Positions 32,166-41,950 of a stretch of 47,236 bases of DNA are shown here, one piece after another (position 1 is the first letter of the stretch; each line of letters begins with the position of its first letter). A program made the position numbers and the translations under genes. The notes beneath the pieces are model-generated. The model did not search any database. It was given only the letters and a program-made list of their open reading frames with translations, and had not been told where the DNA came from. Source of the stretch: Zygnema cylindricum (lineage: Eukaryota > Streptophyta > Zygnematophyceae > Zygnematales > Zygnemataceae); contig JBBHKE010000248.1 of NCBI GenBank assembly GCA_037447655.1, forward strand, positions 290,501-337,736, written 5' to 3'.

Positions 32166-32350
32166 TAATGTTAATGCTTTTTTTGCCACTTAAAACATTT
32201 TTTCTCCGTACACAATTGACATATGCTGGATCTGACGGTTGCGATTGAAAGGCAAGATTCTTACCTTCCAATTGGCGGTTTCCTATTGAAAATAGGACAA
32301 GTGTGTACGGATAAAATATGTTTTAAGTGGCGAAAAAAACATAACACTAA
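32166..32350. repeat. Small inverted-repeat element (~185 bp)
   Basis: Arms of ~48 bp (32166-32213 and 32303-32350) share GCCACTTAAAACAT and CCGTACAC in inverse orientation, with about 90 bp between. It looks like a small foldback or MITE; no target duplication was identified. Confidence 0.7.
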
Positions 32351-32668
32351 TAGACTAATAGCGATACACAATGTACTGTACTTGCTTCACTTGTACAGTA
32401 CTGTATCATAGACTGTTTTGTAGTGTTGTGTATCAGTAAAAAACTTATCGCGATAACACCAATACCGATAGTTATCGGTTATCGAACGGTCAGAGGTTCC
32501 GATATATCGGTCTGAGACCAACAAATTCCATATCGGCGATAACTTAAAAAATATATATAAAATGCATACAATAGTACTTTATAACATACTGTTTTATATT
32601 ATTGACTTTGTATAATAAAGTACCTTCCATAGCACCTGTACATTTTTCGTACAGTTATATACAGTATC

Positions 32669-32835
32669 CGTATATGTCCGTACTTTCTAGGGTTATATAA
32701 ATGATTTTTAGGGTTTTAGAGTACATTTCCTTAAATTTCGTATATTCAGTATAACTGCCGCACACTTTTCATACATGTAGGTACAGTGGCCGTATTTTCC
32801 TTACTTGTTAGGGAATTTAATTTTAGGGTTTGGAG
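32669..32835 (+). repeat. Internal 167-bp direct repeat, copy 1
   Basis: Starts CGTATATGTCCGTACTTTCT and ends TAGGGTTTGGAG. It matches 33158-33324, of the same length, with only a few substitutions. Confidence 0.92.
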
Positions 32836-33157
32836 CATAGTTCAAAAGTAGGTGAAAGTACACCCATACAATATGCCTATTGTACGCTAAATATACAATA
32901 TACCCTTAAGACCCATATTGTATTGGCCGCAAAATGAAATAAAATAGTAACAGGGTTGAGTTGCACATGCATCGATAGAGAATTAAACGTCATGTCTAAA
33001 TTTGAAAAAAAAATCGGACAAAAAAATCTTTTTCTGTGAGTTTTGAGCGACTTTTTATTTAAACCGTCAGATTCGGACGATCGGACGGTCTCTAATCAAA
33101 GTAGCGATCTAAGAAGATCACATGAAAAGCCTATAACACATCTTACGATAGGACTAT

Positions 33158-33324
33158 CGTATATGTCCGTACTTTCTAGGGTTATATAAATGATTTTTAG
33201 GGTTTTAGAGTACATTTCCTTAAATTCCGTATATTCAGTATAACTGCCGCACACTTTTCATACATGTACGTACAGTGGCCGTATTTTCCGTACTTGTTAG
33301 GGATATTAATTTTAGGGTTTGGAG
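33158..33324 (+). repeat. Internal 167-bp direct repeat, copy 2
   Basis: Second copy, 322 bp downstream of the first. It is followed by weaker relatives carrying TTTTAGGGTTT near 33420-33450, so the hAT-like interior appears built from diverged units. Confidence 0.92.
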
Positions 33325-34110
33325 GATACATTGCCGTACAATTTCGTATATTTCAGTACAGCTGCGCTACATTTTTCGTATATTTACGTGCAATGTTTGT
33401 ACATATTCGTACTACTTAGGGTTATTATAAGGGGGGATTTTAGGGTTTATAGGGTACATTGCCGTACGTTCCTATATATTTCAGTACGGTTGACAAAGAT
33501 TTGCCGTATTATTAGGTTTGAAGTGTACACATTCTGTATAATTTCGTACATTTATGTTACTTGTTCGTAATTTTAAAGATTTTTTAAGGATTTTCTAGTA
33601 TTTTGCTTTTCGTACATTTTCGTACATGTTCGTACAGCTAAATCTATACGAATTTTACGAAAAGTATGAAATCGACGAATACTACGTTATTTTAACAGAA
33701 AAGTCCAAATCTGTACGATTTGGACATCTATGGGCGTAACGGTCAAAAGGACATTGAGGAAGGGTATGGGAGCGTGGAACCCAAGTAAAACCCCCTGAAA
33801 TAATAAATAATCAAGGAAAAATCGCGATTTTTTACCAAAATCGGGGGGAAGGGGGTCCGCGGCGCGTCCGGGGAATATGACGTACAGTTGAGTGTACTTA
33901 CCGTACATTTATATATACGGTCCGTACATATATCGCCGATAGTTATCGATATCGATGTTATCGCCGATAAATACCGATAAATATCCGGTATTTATCGGCG
34001 TTAACACCAATAGCGATATATCGTACCAATATATGGATTATCGGGTACCCGAAAAAAGGTCCATATCGGTTATCGACAAATCCTTACCGATACACAACAC
34101 TATTGTTTTG

Positions 34111-35146
34111 TGCTAAAAGTGCGCAGCGCAAATAAAGTGCGCCCTCAACTTTAAAGCGGTCGAACTTTAGTACACTATAGTCTCCATTGCCCATCGCAAT
34201 CTGAGTTTATCACTACACAGTGGATCGCTTCTACACCGCGAATCGTTATTAGACTAAAGAAATTAATAGTATCAATAACAAAATAGTGTCGTTGATGCTA
34301 ATTTGTGTATCAATCCCATCGCCAAAAAAATGTTTAATTGTAATTTCTCCTTATCGCTGATTTAGGTGTACAGGATCCGCCGTCATGACACACACGTTAA
34401 AATAGGTAGAAGTACAAAATCTGACAATCCGTACCACGTCTCGTCCTTACCGTGACAAAACTTCATAACTCTAATTTGGGCTTGTTGATAAACAATCATT
34501 ACGCCGTTCATAATTATACACTAAAATAGGTACATATAAATTGGGTCGAAATGTACGGTTTTTGTCCTTTTTTTTACTTGTTTTATAATTGTATTAAGGG
34601 TTTTTTTGCACGCGTGAATATTATTACAGTAAAAAAGGTGCGAGTACAACATATGACAAATTGTACATTGTGACGTGGTGCAGTCGAATCCACGTTTCGG
34701 GTTGTTTAACGCAGTGACCGTATAACTTTAGTAGGTTTTTCCGGTTCAGTTTAGTATCATGTATGAACGAAACTATAACGACATGTATTCTATTTATTTG
34801 TTTCGTTTCATTTAACTTACACTGAACTATGTGATCGATTTTAATATTCCTTGTCATTCCGTGGATATCGAGCGTTGTATGGCGTTAAATGAGGACCATT
34901 AACTTTAATAAGGTGCCTATTGGGTTGCTTTATTAGGCTTCATACATTGTGTTATAGGCACTTAATTCTAATAAGGATGCGTTAAGTCGCGTCAAACGTA
35001 TAGCGATCCTCTTATTAGTATCATTATTAATTGTAATTGAGGGTCCAACGGATAACAAACCACATTTAGGATACTTTTTAATTCTAATTGGAGGTAAAAC
35101 GCAGACGAGAGCTAATCATCCGCCGTCGGAAAAGAATCATTGGTTT
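34111..35146. other. Non-genic stretch, nothing recognised
   Basis: AT-rich, no supported gene; short frames only. The flank of the hAT-like insertion (GTGCGCAGCGCAAATAAAGT) shows no recognisable feature. Confidence 0.4.
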
Positions 35147-35527
35147 TTGCCAAAAACACGTGGCATGATTAATATCCACGTATTTGTAAAGTTTGTCAAT
35201 GATCGTATAGGACAATGGAAAAACCGTGTGTCAGTGTTACAACCCCCGAATGTCATCTCATCAATTTTTAGCCATACAACCTGTAAGCTGGAGGTGTTCC
35301 ATGGCGTTGTCAATATTTCCGGCGACGACGTCATATTTGAAATGTTCTGCCAAACTGCACCAAAATTTATGTGTTCCCGCTTTTATTCTCTCATTTTAAA
35401 TTTTAATATTATTGAAAGCCCCAAAAACGTTCAAATTTTGAAATTTTTACATGAGCAACCAGAATGGCGATTCCCTCCATTTTTACCGCGCAAATTCACT
35501 TTCGCTTACATCGCTTCTACTATATAA
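35147..35527 (+). CDS. Unrecognised ORF of 126 codons
   Basis: An open frame in a gene-poor stretch. It includes INIHVFVKFVNDRIGQWKNR and FHGVVNISGDDVIFEMFC. I do not recognise a family. Its composition is not low-complexity, so a protein fragment (an exon or transposon piece) is possible, but there is no supporting evidence such as a partner exon. Confidence 0.25.
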   Translation: MPKTRGMINIHVFVKFVNDRIGQWKNRVSVLQPPNVISSIFSHTTCKLEVFHGVVNISGDDVIFEMFCQTAPKFMCSRFYSLILNFNIIESPKNVQILKFLHEQPEWRFPPFLPRKFTFAYIASTI

Positions 35528-35651
35528 ATGCATTTGTGAAAATGACAAGCACATTACCAACTCTTTGTCCTCGTTTCCTTCGGTTGTCATTCTTTTCCTG
35601 TTCGGCTGCTCTTTCATCTTGTTCATTTAGTGATATTCTAAGTTTGGAAGT

Positions 35652-36116
35652 ATGTGGACCCTCACTAGGATTTGGGGTGCCAACCCTTGCAATAGCGTCA
35701 CCGTTCCCCATAATCCACTAATTGAACACGATGAGGAAGACGAGAGGAACAATGAGGAAAACTCATTTCCAAACGAGGAAGACGGTGAGCAGAATGGCGA
35801 CGAGAGTGAGCCGGAAGTGGAAACGTCGGTTGATCCGGCAACGATCGTGGATGGGTTTTTTCCGTCCTCAGTCAACGCGAGAGGACGTGTTGCCCACCGA
35901 AAAATTCAACACGTGTCAACCAAGGTTACTCAACTGCGAGTAATAAATTGGATGTTGAAAGACTGCAAAAGGAACGGATCGGCGGAACTCATCCCGATAA
36001 CCATGAGGAAGTTTCCGGAACATTTTAACGGAGTGTACGGAACAAATAAGCAATTTCATCCTACCTTCCCCTATGTATTAAATGGTTTTATTACACCACT
36101 AAAAACGCTTTTTTAA
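35652..36116 (+). CDS. Unrecognised ORF, acidic N-terminus plus possible HTH
   Basis: 154 codons. A TATA-like CTATATAAATG lies at 35518-35528. Residues ~25-65 are very acidic (repeated DEEDERNNEEN type). A basic stretch follows, with VTQLRVINWMLKDCKRNGSA and ITMRKFPEHFNGVYGTN, reminiscent of helix-turn-helix N-termini of DNA-transposon proteins. That likeness is from memory and weak. The frame ends at a TTTTTTAAAAAA stretch. It may be exon 1 of a transposase or of a host DNA-binding protein. The acidic run argues against chance, since it is not a simple DNA repeat. Confidence 0.35.
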   Translation: MWTLTRIWGANPCNSVTVPHNPLIEHDEEDERNNEENSFPNEEDGEQNGDESEPEVETSVDPATIVDGFFPSSVNARGRVAHRKIQHVSTKVTQLRVINWMLKDCKRNGSAELIPITMRKFPEHFNGVYGTNKQFHPTFPYVLNGFITPLKTLF

Positions 36117-36210
36117 AAAATGTTTCTTTGTGACTTTTTAGTTATTATTATTATTTTTAACTGTTTTTATGGTTTTCCTCATGTCACATTTAGGTCTGTA
36201 ACGACAAGAA

Positions 36211-36274
36211 AATGTCGTCTCTGGATGAACGGTGAATTGACAAATGTCGTCTCTGGATGAACGGTGAATTGACA
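36211..36274 (+). repeat. 32-bp tandem duplication
   Basis: Two adjacent copies starting AATGTCGTCTCTGGATGAAC; they appear identical. Confidence 0.9.
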
Positions 36275-36396
36275 AAAATTCACCGGTATTCCGCAGACGA
36301 TTAGATGTCAAGGGATACACGGGGAAATATATGTGAAGTCATTGAATTAGCGACGAAAATTAGTCGTCGCAGATAATGTTACATCAACATTTCATC

Positions 36397-36537
36397 GTGC
36401 TCTGTGCTTTGTGCACTGTGCTCTGTACACTGTGCTCTGTGCACTCTGTACACTGTGCTCTGTGCACTCTGTACACTGTGCTCTGTGCACTGTGCCCTGT
36501 GCACTGTACTCTCTGCTTTGTGCACTGTGCACTGTGC
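36397..36537 (+). repeat. TGTGC satellite, left part
   Basis: Runs of GTGCTCTGTGCACTGTGC with drift to GTACACTGT. It is interrupted at 36538 by the copia element and resumes at 43017. Confidence 0.9.
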
Positions 36538-37602
36538 TGTAGAAATTAATGGTCCGTTTTTAAGTATTTTCTAGGTCTAAATAGAAATATAGAAAGATAC
36601 CGAGGGAGTCTATCTCTAACTTCACTCTCCCACTCTCAAACTTGTCGAAGTCACTGAGAAATTGGAGAGGAAGCTAGAGCCATGGCTACCTAGGCTCTCC
36701 AGTGGTTTACGAGAAATATATTAGTTTATTTACCGTTAGGGGTTTATTTACTAAAAGGATATATGCTGCATCCAGGATTTGATCCTGGTACCAGCCGGAT
36801 GGTGAACAGCTGGTAGCCGGTAGCCTTATCCGTTAAGTCTAGAACTAATGATACATACCATATGGTTTGATATTTAATTAAACATTACCACGTAGGATAA
36901 TTCATTTAACTGAAACTGTTTACGGGATACATAGATCCAGGAATGTAAAAGTACGAATCAAGGTACGGACAAAGAACATGTACTGCGCATTTGTTTCAAT
37001 AGCGAAACGAATACCGCGCATGTATTTATTACGCCTACGATTAAATGTGCATTTAATCGGACGGTCGGAATGAATGCCGAGATCGCGGAAGAGGATTTCG
37101 GTGGTTTTTGGTCATGGCCACATCGGATGACACGTGGCAGAATAACATTCGATCGCGGCATCTCCGAGGATTAAGGGAGCAAATCTGGATATACCACGTG
37201 TCGACATTTAAGGCATGTCGTACAGTGTTCGTACAGAAAGTAAACCGGCAGTTGTACTTTTGTGTATAAAAGTGTAATATGATTGGCTCTGTACATCAGT
37301 AGATAGAGTCTGTGAGAGAGATAGGACTTAGAAAAGTTAGAAGATAGGACCCTCTCTCCCAGAGAGCTTCTGTACAAAAGGTCAACTTTGACCTTACATA
37401 ACTTACTGCTCAGTGGAGCCAATTCAGAGATTCTTTTTGCTATCGACTCAGGGGAGTCTTGCCATCACAAGGTGAAGGTGGTCAGAGTTTTTGTTTGCCA
37501 GGGTGGTAGTTGTTCTTGCTGAAACACAAAGGGGTCAGGGTTATCATAGAGGCTTCTTGGAAGCTGTCCATTCTGAGGACTTATCGAGGTCTTAGAGTTT
37601 CA
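36538..37602 (+). repeat. 5' LTR of copia element
   Basis: Starts TGTAGAAATTAATGGTCCG and ends CTTAGAGTTTCA. Contains the tRNA-like module (36764-36845), GTGCATTTAATCGG, CACGTGGCA and CACGTGTCGAC stretches, and CGACTCAGGGGAGTC near 37444. The promoter should be here; I cannot place a TATA box with confidence. Confidence 0.95.
36764..36845 (-). other. tRNA-like module in copia 5' LTR
   Basis: On the minus strand: ACTTAACGGATAAGGC (like the D-arm of tRNA-Arg), then a long stem ACCAGC..GCTGGT region, then CCAGGATCAAATCCTGG, a perfect 5-bp T-stem with a 7-nt loop. The acceptor ends do not pair. tRNA-derived, probably not a tRNA gene. Confidence 0.6.
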
Positions 37603-37603
37603 T

Positions 37604-37617
37604 GTTATGGGCCCACC
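37604..37617 (+). promoter_or_regulatory. Primer-binding site matching initiator tRNA anticodon arm
   Basis: GTTATGGGCCCACC begins 1 nt after the 5' LTR and is the exact complement of the anticodon-arm segment GGTGGGCCCATAAC of plant initiator tRNA-Met. This is the half-tRNA priming mode known from Drosophila copia, not the usual tRNA 3'-end mode. The ATG inside it (37607-37609), which faces the CAU anticodon, is also the gag start codon. Confidence 0.85.
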
Positions 37618-38515
37618 CTCTAGGTTACCAATATTTAATGGAACTAGCTTCATATACTGGGAAAGTATGATGATAGGAGCTCTATGCGAAAAAAGGTTTT
37701 GGGGGATAGTGAGTGGACGATTGGGGCGTCTATCAAGTCTTGGAATCCCTCCTGGGTTCGGAGGAAGCAGATTCACAAAGAAAGCAGATCCATCTTCAAC
37801 AGAGGAGACAAAGGAAGGAGAGGTGGTGGACAAAGGAGCGGAGAAGGAGACAACCACACCAATAGCAACTGCTTCAGCATTCATGTCACCTATTCCGAGG
37901 AACGAGGAGAATGATACTCAAACATGGGACTTCTACAATATGGCGGCAAAACACTTCATCCTACGCCATCTTACTCAAGGACTTGCATGTCCTCATTTGC
38001 ATGTAGAAAGGGCATCCGATCTGTGGATGGCTATTAAGAGATGTACCGAGTGGTACGATTCAGCAACAACAGTTGGCTAATCAGAAAGTTAAAGAATATG
38101 TATACAAAGGGGGGAAGATGTTGGATTTTTGCAATGAGCTTGCTACACTCTTGTTGGAGCTAGAGAGTGCGGGAAAAGATTTTAGTGAAAAAAAAAGGTT
38201 AATTGTTTACTGATGAAGTTACCCAATGAGTTCGAGAACATAGTCAATTGTTTGCAAGACTTGTCGGACTCAAGGTGGATATGGAACTCAGTGGTAGGGA
38301 TGATTCTCGTTCGGGAGAATACGATTGAGATCCGAAGGGGAGGAAAGAGTGGGCAAGCGTTGGCAGTTGCAACCGATTGGAGGAACAAGGATTCCTGAAG
38401 ACCGGTCAGAAACTATGGGGGGAGGGAGCAGAAAAATCAGACCGACGAGTTCGGACCAAGGGCTCCCAAAGGTTAAAGTCATTTTTGTAAGAAACTGGGG
38501 CACTATATAGCGGAG
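37607..38515 (+). pseudogene. copia gag, frameshifted
   Basis: Starts MGPPSRLPIFNGTSFIYWES, the usual copia gag opening (F-N-G-x-x-F/Y-x-x-W), only 5 nt after the LTR, so there is no leader. A 158-codon frame closes at 38080. The gag reading continues in other frames (QKVKEYVYKGGKMLDFCNEL; MKLPNEFENIVNCLQDL) to a zinc-knuckle remnant CKKLGHYIAEC near 38489-38520. At least three frame breaks. Gag would form the particle and bind element RNA. Confidence 0.88.
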
Positions 38516-38599
38516 TGCACAAAGCTAACCGAGCTTCGGTTAAAGGAGGGGCAGACCGATGGAACCCCGAGAGGAAAGAAAAAGGCCCTTGTCACACGA

Positions 38600-39121
38600 G
38601 TGCATGAGGCAGAATCCGAGGACGAGGACGATGAGCTCCTATTGGATGAGGAGTTGGAGGCGAAAAACGAGGTCAAAATTCCACGAAGGCAGAAATGTGC
38701 TTACGGTGGATTCAAAGGTGAAGCAGGTTGGATTATAGATTCAGGTGCCTCCATGCACGTGTGTAAGGATAAGCACCTGTTCACTAAGATAAGAAAGATT
38801 CCCACCGTAGAGATAGAGTACGGGGATGGGTGGATAGTCACTACTACTCTTGTAGGATCGGTAGATCTGAAAGTGCTAGTAGAAAGAAAGACATCTATAG
38901 TAACAATCTCCGATGTATTGTTTATTCCGGAGCTGAACAAAAACCTCATCTCTACATCTGTATTAGATGATAAGGGTTTTTTCACTAACACTATGGAAGG
39001 AGTCTTTACTGCTAGTTTTGAGGAGGAGGTCTATTTCATTGTTGAGAAAGGTAGCCAAGGGATGTTTAGGCTAATTTTAGATAATGAAACAGAAGAAACT
39101 TTATTATGCTGGTGTTCATGA
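38600..39121 (+). pseudogene. copia protease region
   Basis: Acidic linker (ESEDEDDELLLDEELEAK), then GWIIDSGASMHVCKDKHLFT: the D-S-G-A active site is intact, about 50 residues into the frame. SDVLFIPELNKNLISTSVL follows, typical of the copia protease to integrase transition. The frame closes at 39121, where a single-base shift separates it from integrase (MMWHKRLGHVN in another frame). Confidence 0.93.
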
Positions 39122-40330
39122 TATTATGATGTGGCATAAGAGGCTTGGGCATGTGAATCTAGATAAGTTAAGAGAGATGAAAAAGATGGGAGTGGTGGAA
39201 GGGATTCAGTTCAGTGAGAGTGATAATATAAGTGAGTGTAGTGGATGTGCTTAAGGTAAAGCACACAGATTACCCTTTCCTAAAACAGCCACCTATAAGG
39301 GAGAAAAAATTCTAGATCTACTACACACAGATATTTGGGGACCGGCTAGAGTGCCCTCAACGGGGGGGAAGAGATTTATGATGACTATAACTGATGATTG
39401 GTCTTGGTATTCCCGTGTGTATTTTTGAAAAACAAGTCAGAAGCTCAAGATTATTTTAGACAATATAAAGCATGGAGCGAAAAACTCCATGAAACTCCAA
39501 TTAAGAGAGTAAGGAGTGACAATGGTTGAGGGTATACTTCTAACCAGTTTGAGGATTTTCTGAGGGAAGATTGAGTCCAACACCAAAAGACAGTCCCAGA
39601 AAACCCGGAACAGAATGGGGTAGTTGAAAGGTTAAATGGAACACTAAGTGATAGTGCTAGAAGTATGTTGTCTGATAAAAAGATAGGAAAAAGGTTTTGG
39701 GCAGAAGCAATGAACTGTGCTAATTACCTCAAAAATAGAGTTCTTACTTCAGCTATAAAAGATCAAACACCTTATGAGAGATGGACAGGCCGGAAACCAA
39801 ACATATCTCACTTAAAGGTTTTCGGCAGTCAAGTATTCAGTCTAGATACAGATCGGTCTAATTGGAAGCTAGATCCTAAAGGAAAACCGGGATACTTGTT
39901 AGGATATGATGAGGATGTTAAAGGATATAGAGTTTATGATCTAAAAAGGGAAGATATAATCTTAGTAAAGCATCTAGTAGTTATGGATGAAGGAAAGTCT
40001 GTGGATCCCTTCAAGTATACAAAGTCAGTAAAAATCAGATTTGAGTCAGAAAATTCTGATGACTTTGAGCTTCATAACTATCCAGGTTTTAGAGAAGATG
40101 ACATTCTTGCAGGTACAAATTAGACCAAAAAGGACTCGCCTGCGGAAACTCCAGTGACAACTCTACCCGAAGTGGAAGACGTGGTGGAAATTGATTCGGA
40201 ATTAAGGGACAGGGGAGAAGCCGAGATTGTTCGAAAGAATCCACGAGAACCATCTATTCCGACCTCAGATTTTGAGGGAGGAAGGAGAAGTAGCAAAAGA
40301 TTCCAAGAAAAATAGGTTTATAACAAGGTA
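39110..40330 (+). pseudogene. copia integrase, several nonsense codons
   Basis: Zinc-binding H-H-C-C: WHKRLGH and CSGCA, the latter followed by TAA where the family has Lys in GKAH. Core: LLHTDIWGPARVPSTGGKRF (Asp), VRSDNG-stop-GYTSNQF (Asp), ENPEQNGVVERLNGTL (Glu), so the D-D-E triad survives. A long open part (39665-40123) carries KRFWAEAMNCANYLKNR and the copia-type GYLLGYDEDVKGYRVYD. Stops also follow LAGTN and FQEK. It would insert the element DNA. Confidence 0.93.
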
Positions 40331-40375
40331 ACAAAACTATCTCATCAAGATGAACCTGAGACTTATGGAGAGGCG

Positions 40376-41299
40376 ATGACTTGTCCAGAAAGGAACCGGT
40401 GGAAGACAACCATCAATGAGGAGATGGCCTCAATTATGGCAGCCGATACTTGGGAGCTGGTGGATTGTCCACCTAACCGAATACCAATCGGTTGTAAGTG
40501 GATTTTCAAATTAAAACTAAACCCACATAACACGATTGAGCGGTACAAAGCCCGATTAGTGGCAAAGGGATTTACACAAAAGGAGGGAATTGACTACGAG
40601 GAAACCTTTGCCCCGGTGGTCAGAATTCCCTCCGTCCGCATACTTCTCAGTTTGGCACCAGCAGAAGACATGGAGGTGCACCAGATGGACATCAAGACAG
40701 CCTTCTTGCATGGAGAATTAGAAAGGGAGATCTTCATGCGACAACCTGAAAGATTTGTGGAGGAAGGAGAGGAGAGTAAAGTATGCTGGCTGATTAAATC
40801 TCTTTATAGTTTGAAACAGGCGCCTCGATAGTGGAATAAGAAGCTTGATGAGTTTTTTACCGGTCTGGGATATATTCGGATCAGCTCAGATCACTCAATC
40901 TATGTTTTTGAAGATGAGGAAGGTTATATATTTATTGCAATTTATGTTGATGATTTGCTTGTTTTAAGTAAATCAATGGAAAAAATTAATAAACTGAAAA
41001 CCGATCTTAACGGGAGATTTGAAATGAACGATATGGGGGAAGCAAAATATATTTTGGGAATTCAAGTATAAAGAGACCGAAAAAGAAAGATTATAAGATT
41101 GACTCAAAAGGAAGCATTATGGAACATGCTTGAAAATTTTCAGATGGATAAAGCTAATAGTTGTACAACTCCATTGGAGTTGAAGAAGGGAAGTGAGGGG
41201 AGTGAGGAAGAAGGAGTCATAGTCTTAGACGAGGAATTATCTCCTGAAGAACAGAAGTTCATGCATACTATTCCTTACAGGCAAGTAGTGGAAGTCTAA
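40376..41299 (+). pseudogene. copia reverse transcriptase, catalytic box intact
   Basis: Copia RT motifs in order: CKWIFKLKLNPHNTIERYKA and RLVAKGFTQKEGIDYEETFA, then PVVRIPSVRILLSLA, VHQMDIKTAFLHGELEREIF (Asp), KSLYSLKQAPR then TAG where Gln is expected before WNKKLDEFF, and IYVDDLLVLSKSM with the YVDD box at 40943-40954. A stop follows LGIQV. At 41285 one base is missing in what should read YRQVVGSLIYF, shifting the frame into RNase H. Confidence 0.95.
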
Positions 41300-41900
41300 T
41301 CTATTTTATGAATTGTACCCGGCCGGATTTAGCTGCAGCTGTAGGAGTGCTGAGTAGAAGTCTAAATGCTCCCACTAAGAGGGATTGGGAGGCACCTAAG
41401 AGAGTCCTTAGATATCTCATAGGAACTAGGGATCTATGGTTGCATTTGGGTGGGGAGAATACTGACATCACTTCTTGGAGTGATGCCAGTTATGGTGATG
41501 GTCCGATGAGGAGATGTACTTCTGGAAATGTATTATATGTGGGTGATGGGGCTTACTGTTGGAGTAGCAAACAACAAAAAGTTATTGCTCAGTCCACCAT
41601 GGAGGCTAAGTATATGGCCTCTTTTTCTGCTGTAAAAGAATTGATGTGGGTCAAGTCTTTGCTTGGTGAGCTTGGTCACCTTAAGAGTGGTGTGTAGAAA
41701 TTTTTTTTTTGATAATCAGGCAGCAATCGCTATTTCTGCCAATCCTAAACATCATTTTAAAGCCAAACACATGGACATTAGACTCAGCTTTGTTAGAGAG
41801 AAAGTAGAAAACAAATAATCAGTCTAGAGTACCGACCAGATAGTGAGATGGTAGCACATATGATGACCAAACCTGTGCCTTCCCCTAAGCTAATTTTCTG
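41300..41900 (+). pseudogene. copia RNase H
   Basis: NCTRPDLAAAVGVLSRSLNA, WSDASYGDGPMRRCTSG (Asp), KQQKVIAQSTMEAKYMA (Glu), then a stop at 41695-41697, a frame change, and DNQAAIAISANPKHHFKAKH (Asp). The end is broken by stops after VENK. It resembles the copy at 14227-14709, which is broken at different positions, so the two decayed independently. Confidence 0.94.
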
Positions 41901-41939
41901 CAGGGAGAAGTGTGGTCTGAAATTAAAGATTGACTAGAA

Positions 41940-41950
41940 AATAAGGGGAG
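41940..41950 (+). promoter_or_regulatory. Polypurine tract of copia element
   Basis: AATAAGGGGAG directly before the 3' LTR start TGTAAAAATT; same sequence as at 14757-14767. Confidence 0.9.

Larger units (their letters stand above)
32421..34102. mobile_element. hAT-like non-autonomous DNA transposon, complete
   Basis: Perfect 14-bp terminal inverted repeats TAGTGTTGTGTATC / GATACACAACACTA (18 of 19 when extended), flanked by 8-bp near-duplications CTGTTTTG (32413-32420) and TTGTTTTG (34103-34110). The 8-bp target site and TAGTG-type ends fit hAT. Both subterminal regions are dense in ATCGATA/TATCGG motifs in both orientations. The 1.68 kb interior is rich in TTTCGTACA-like strings and has no transposase. 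A truncated relative starts at 5256. Confidence 0.87.
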
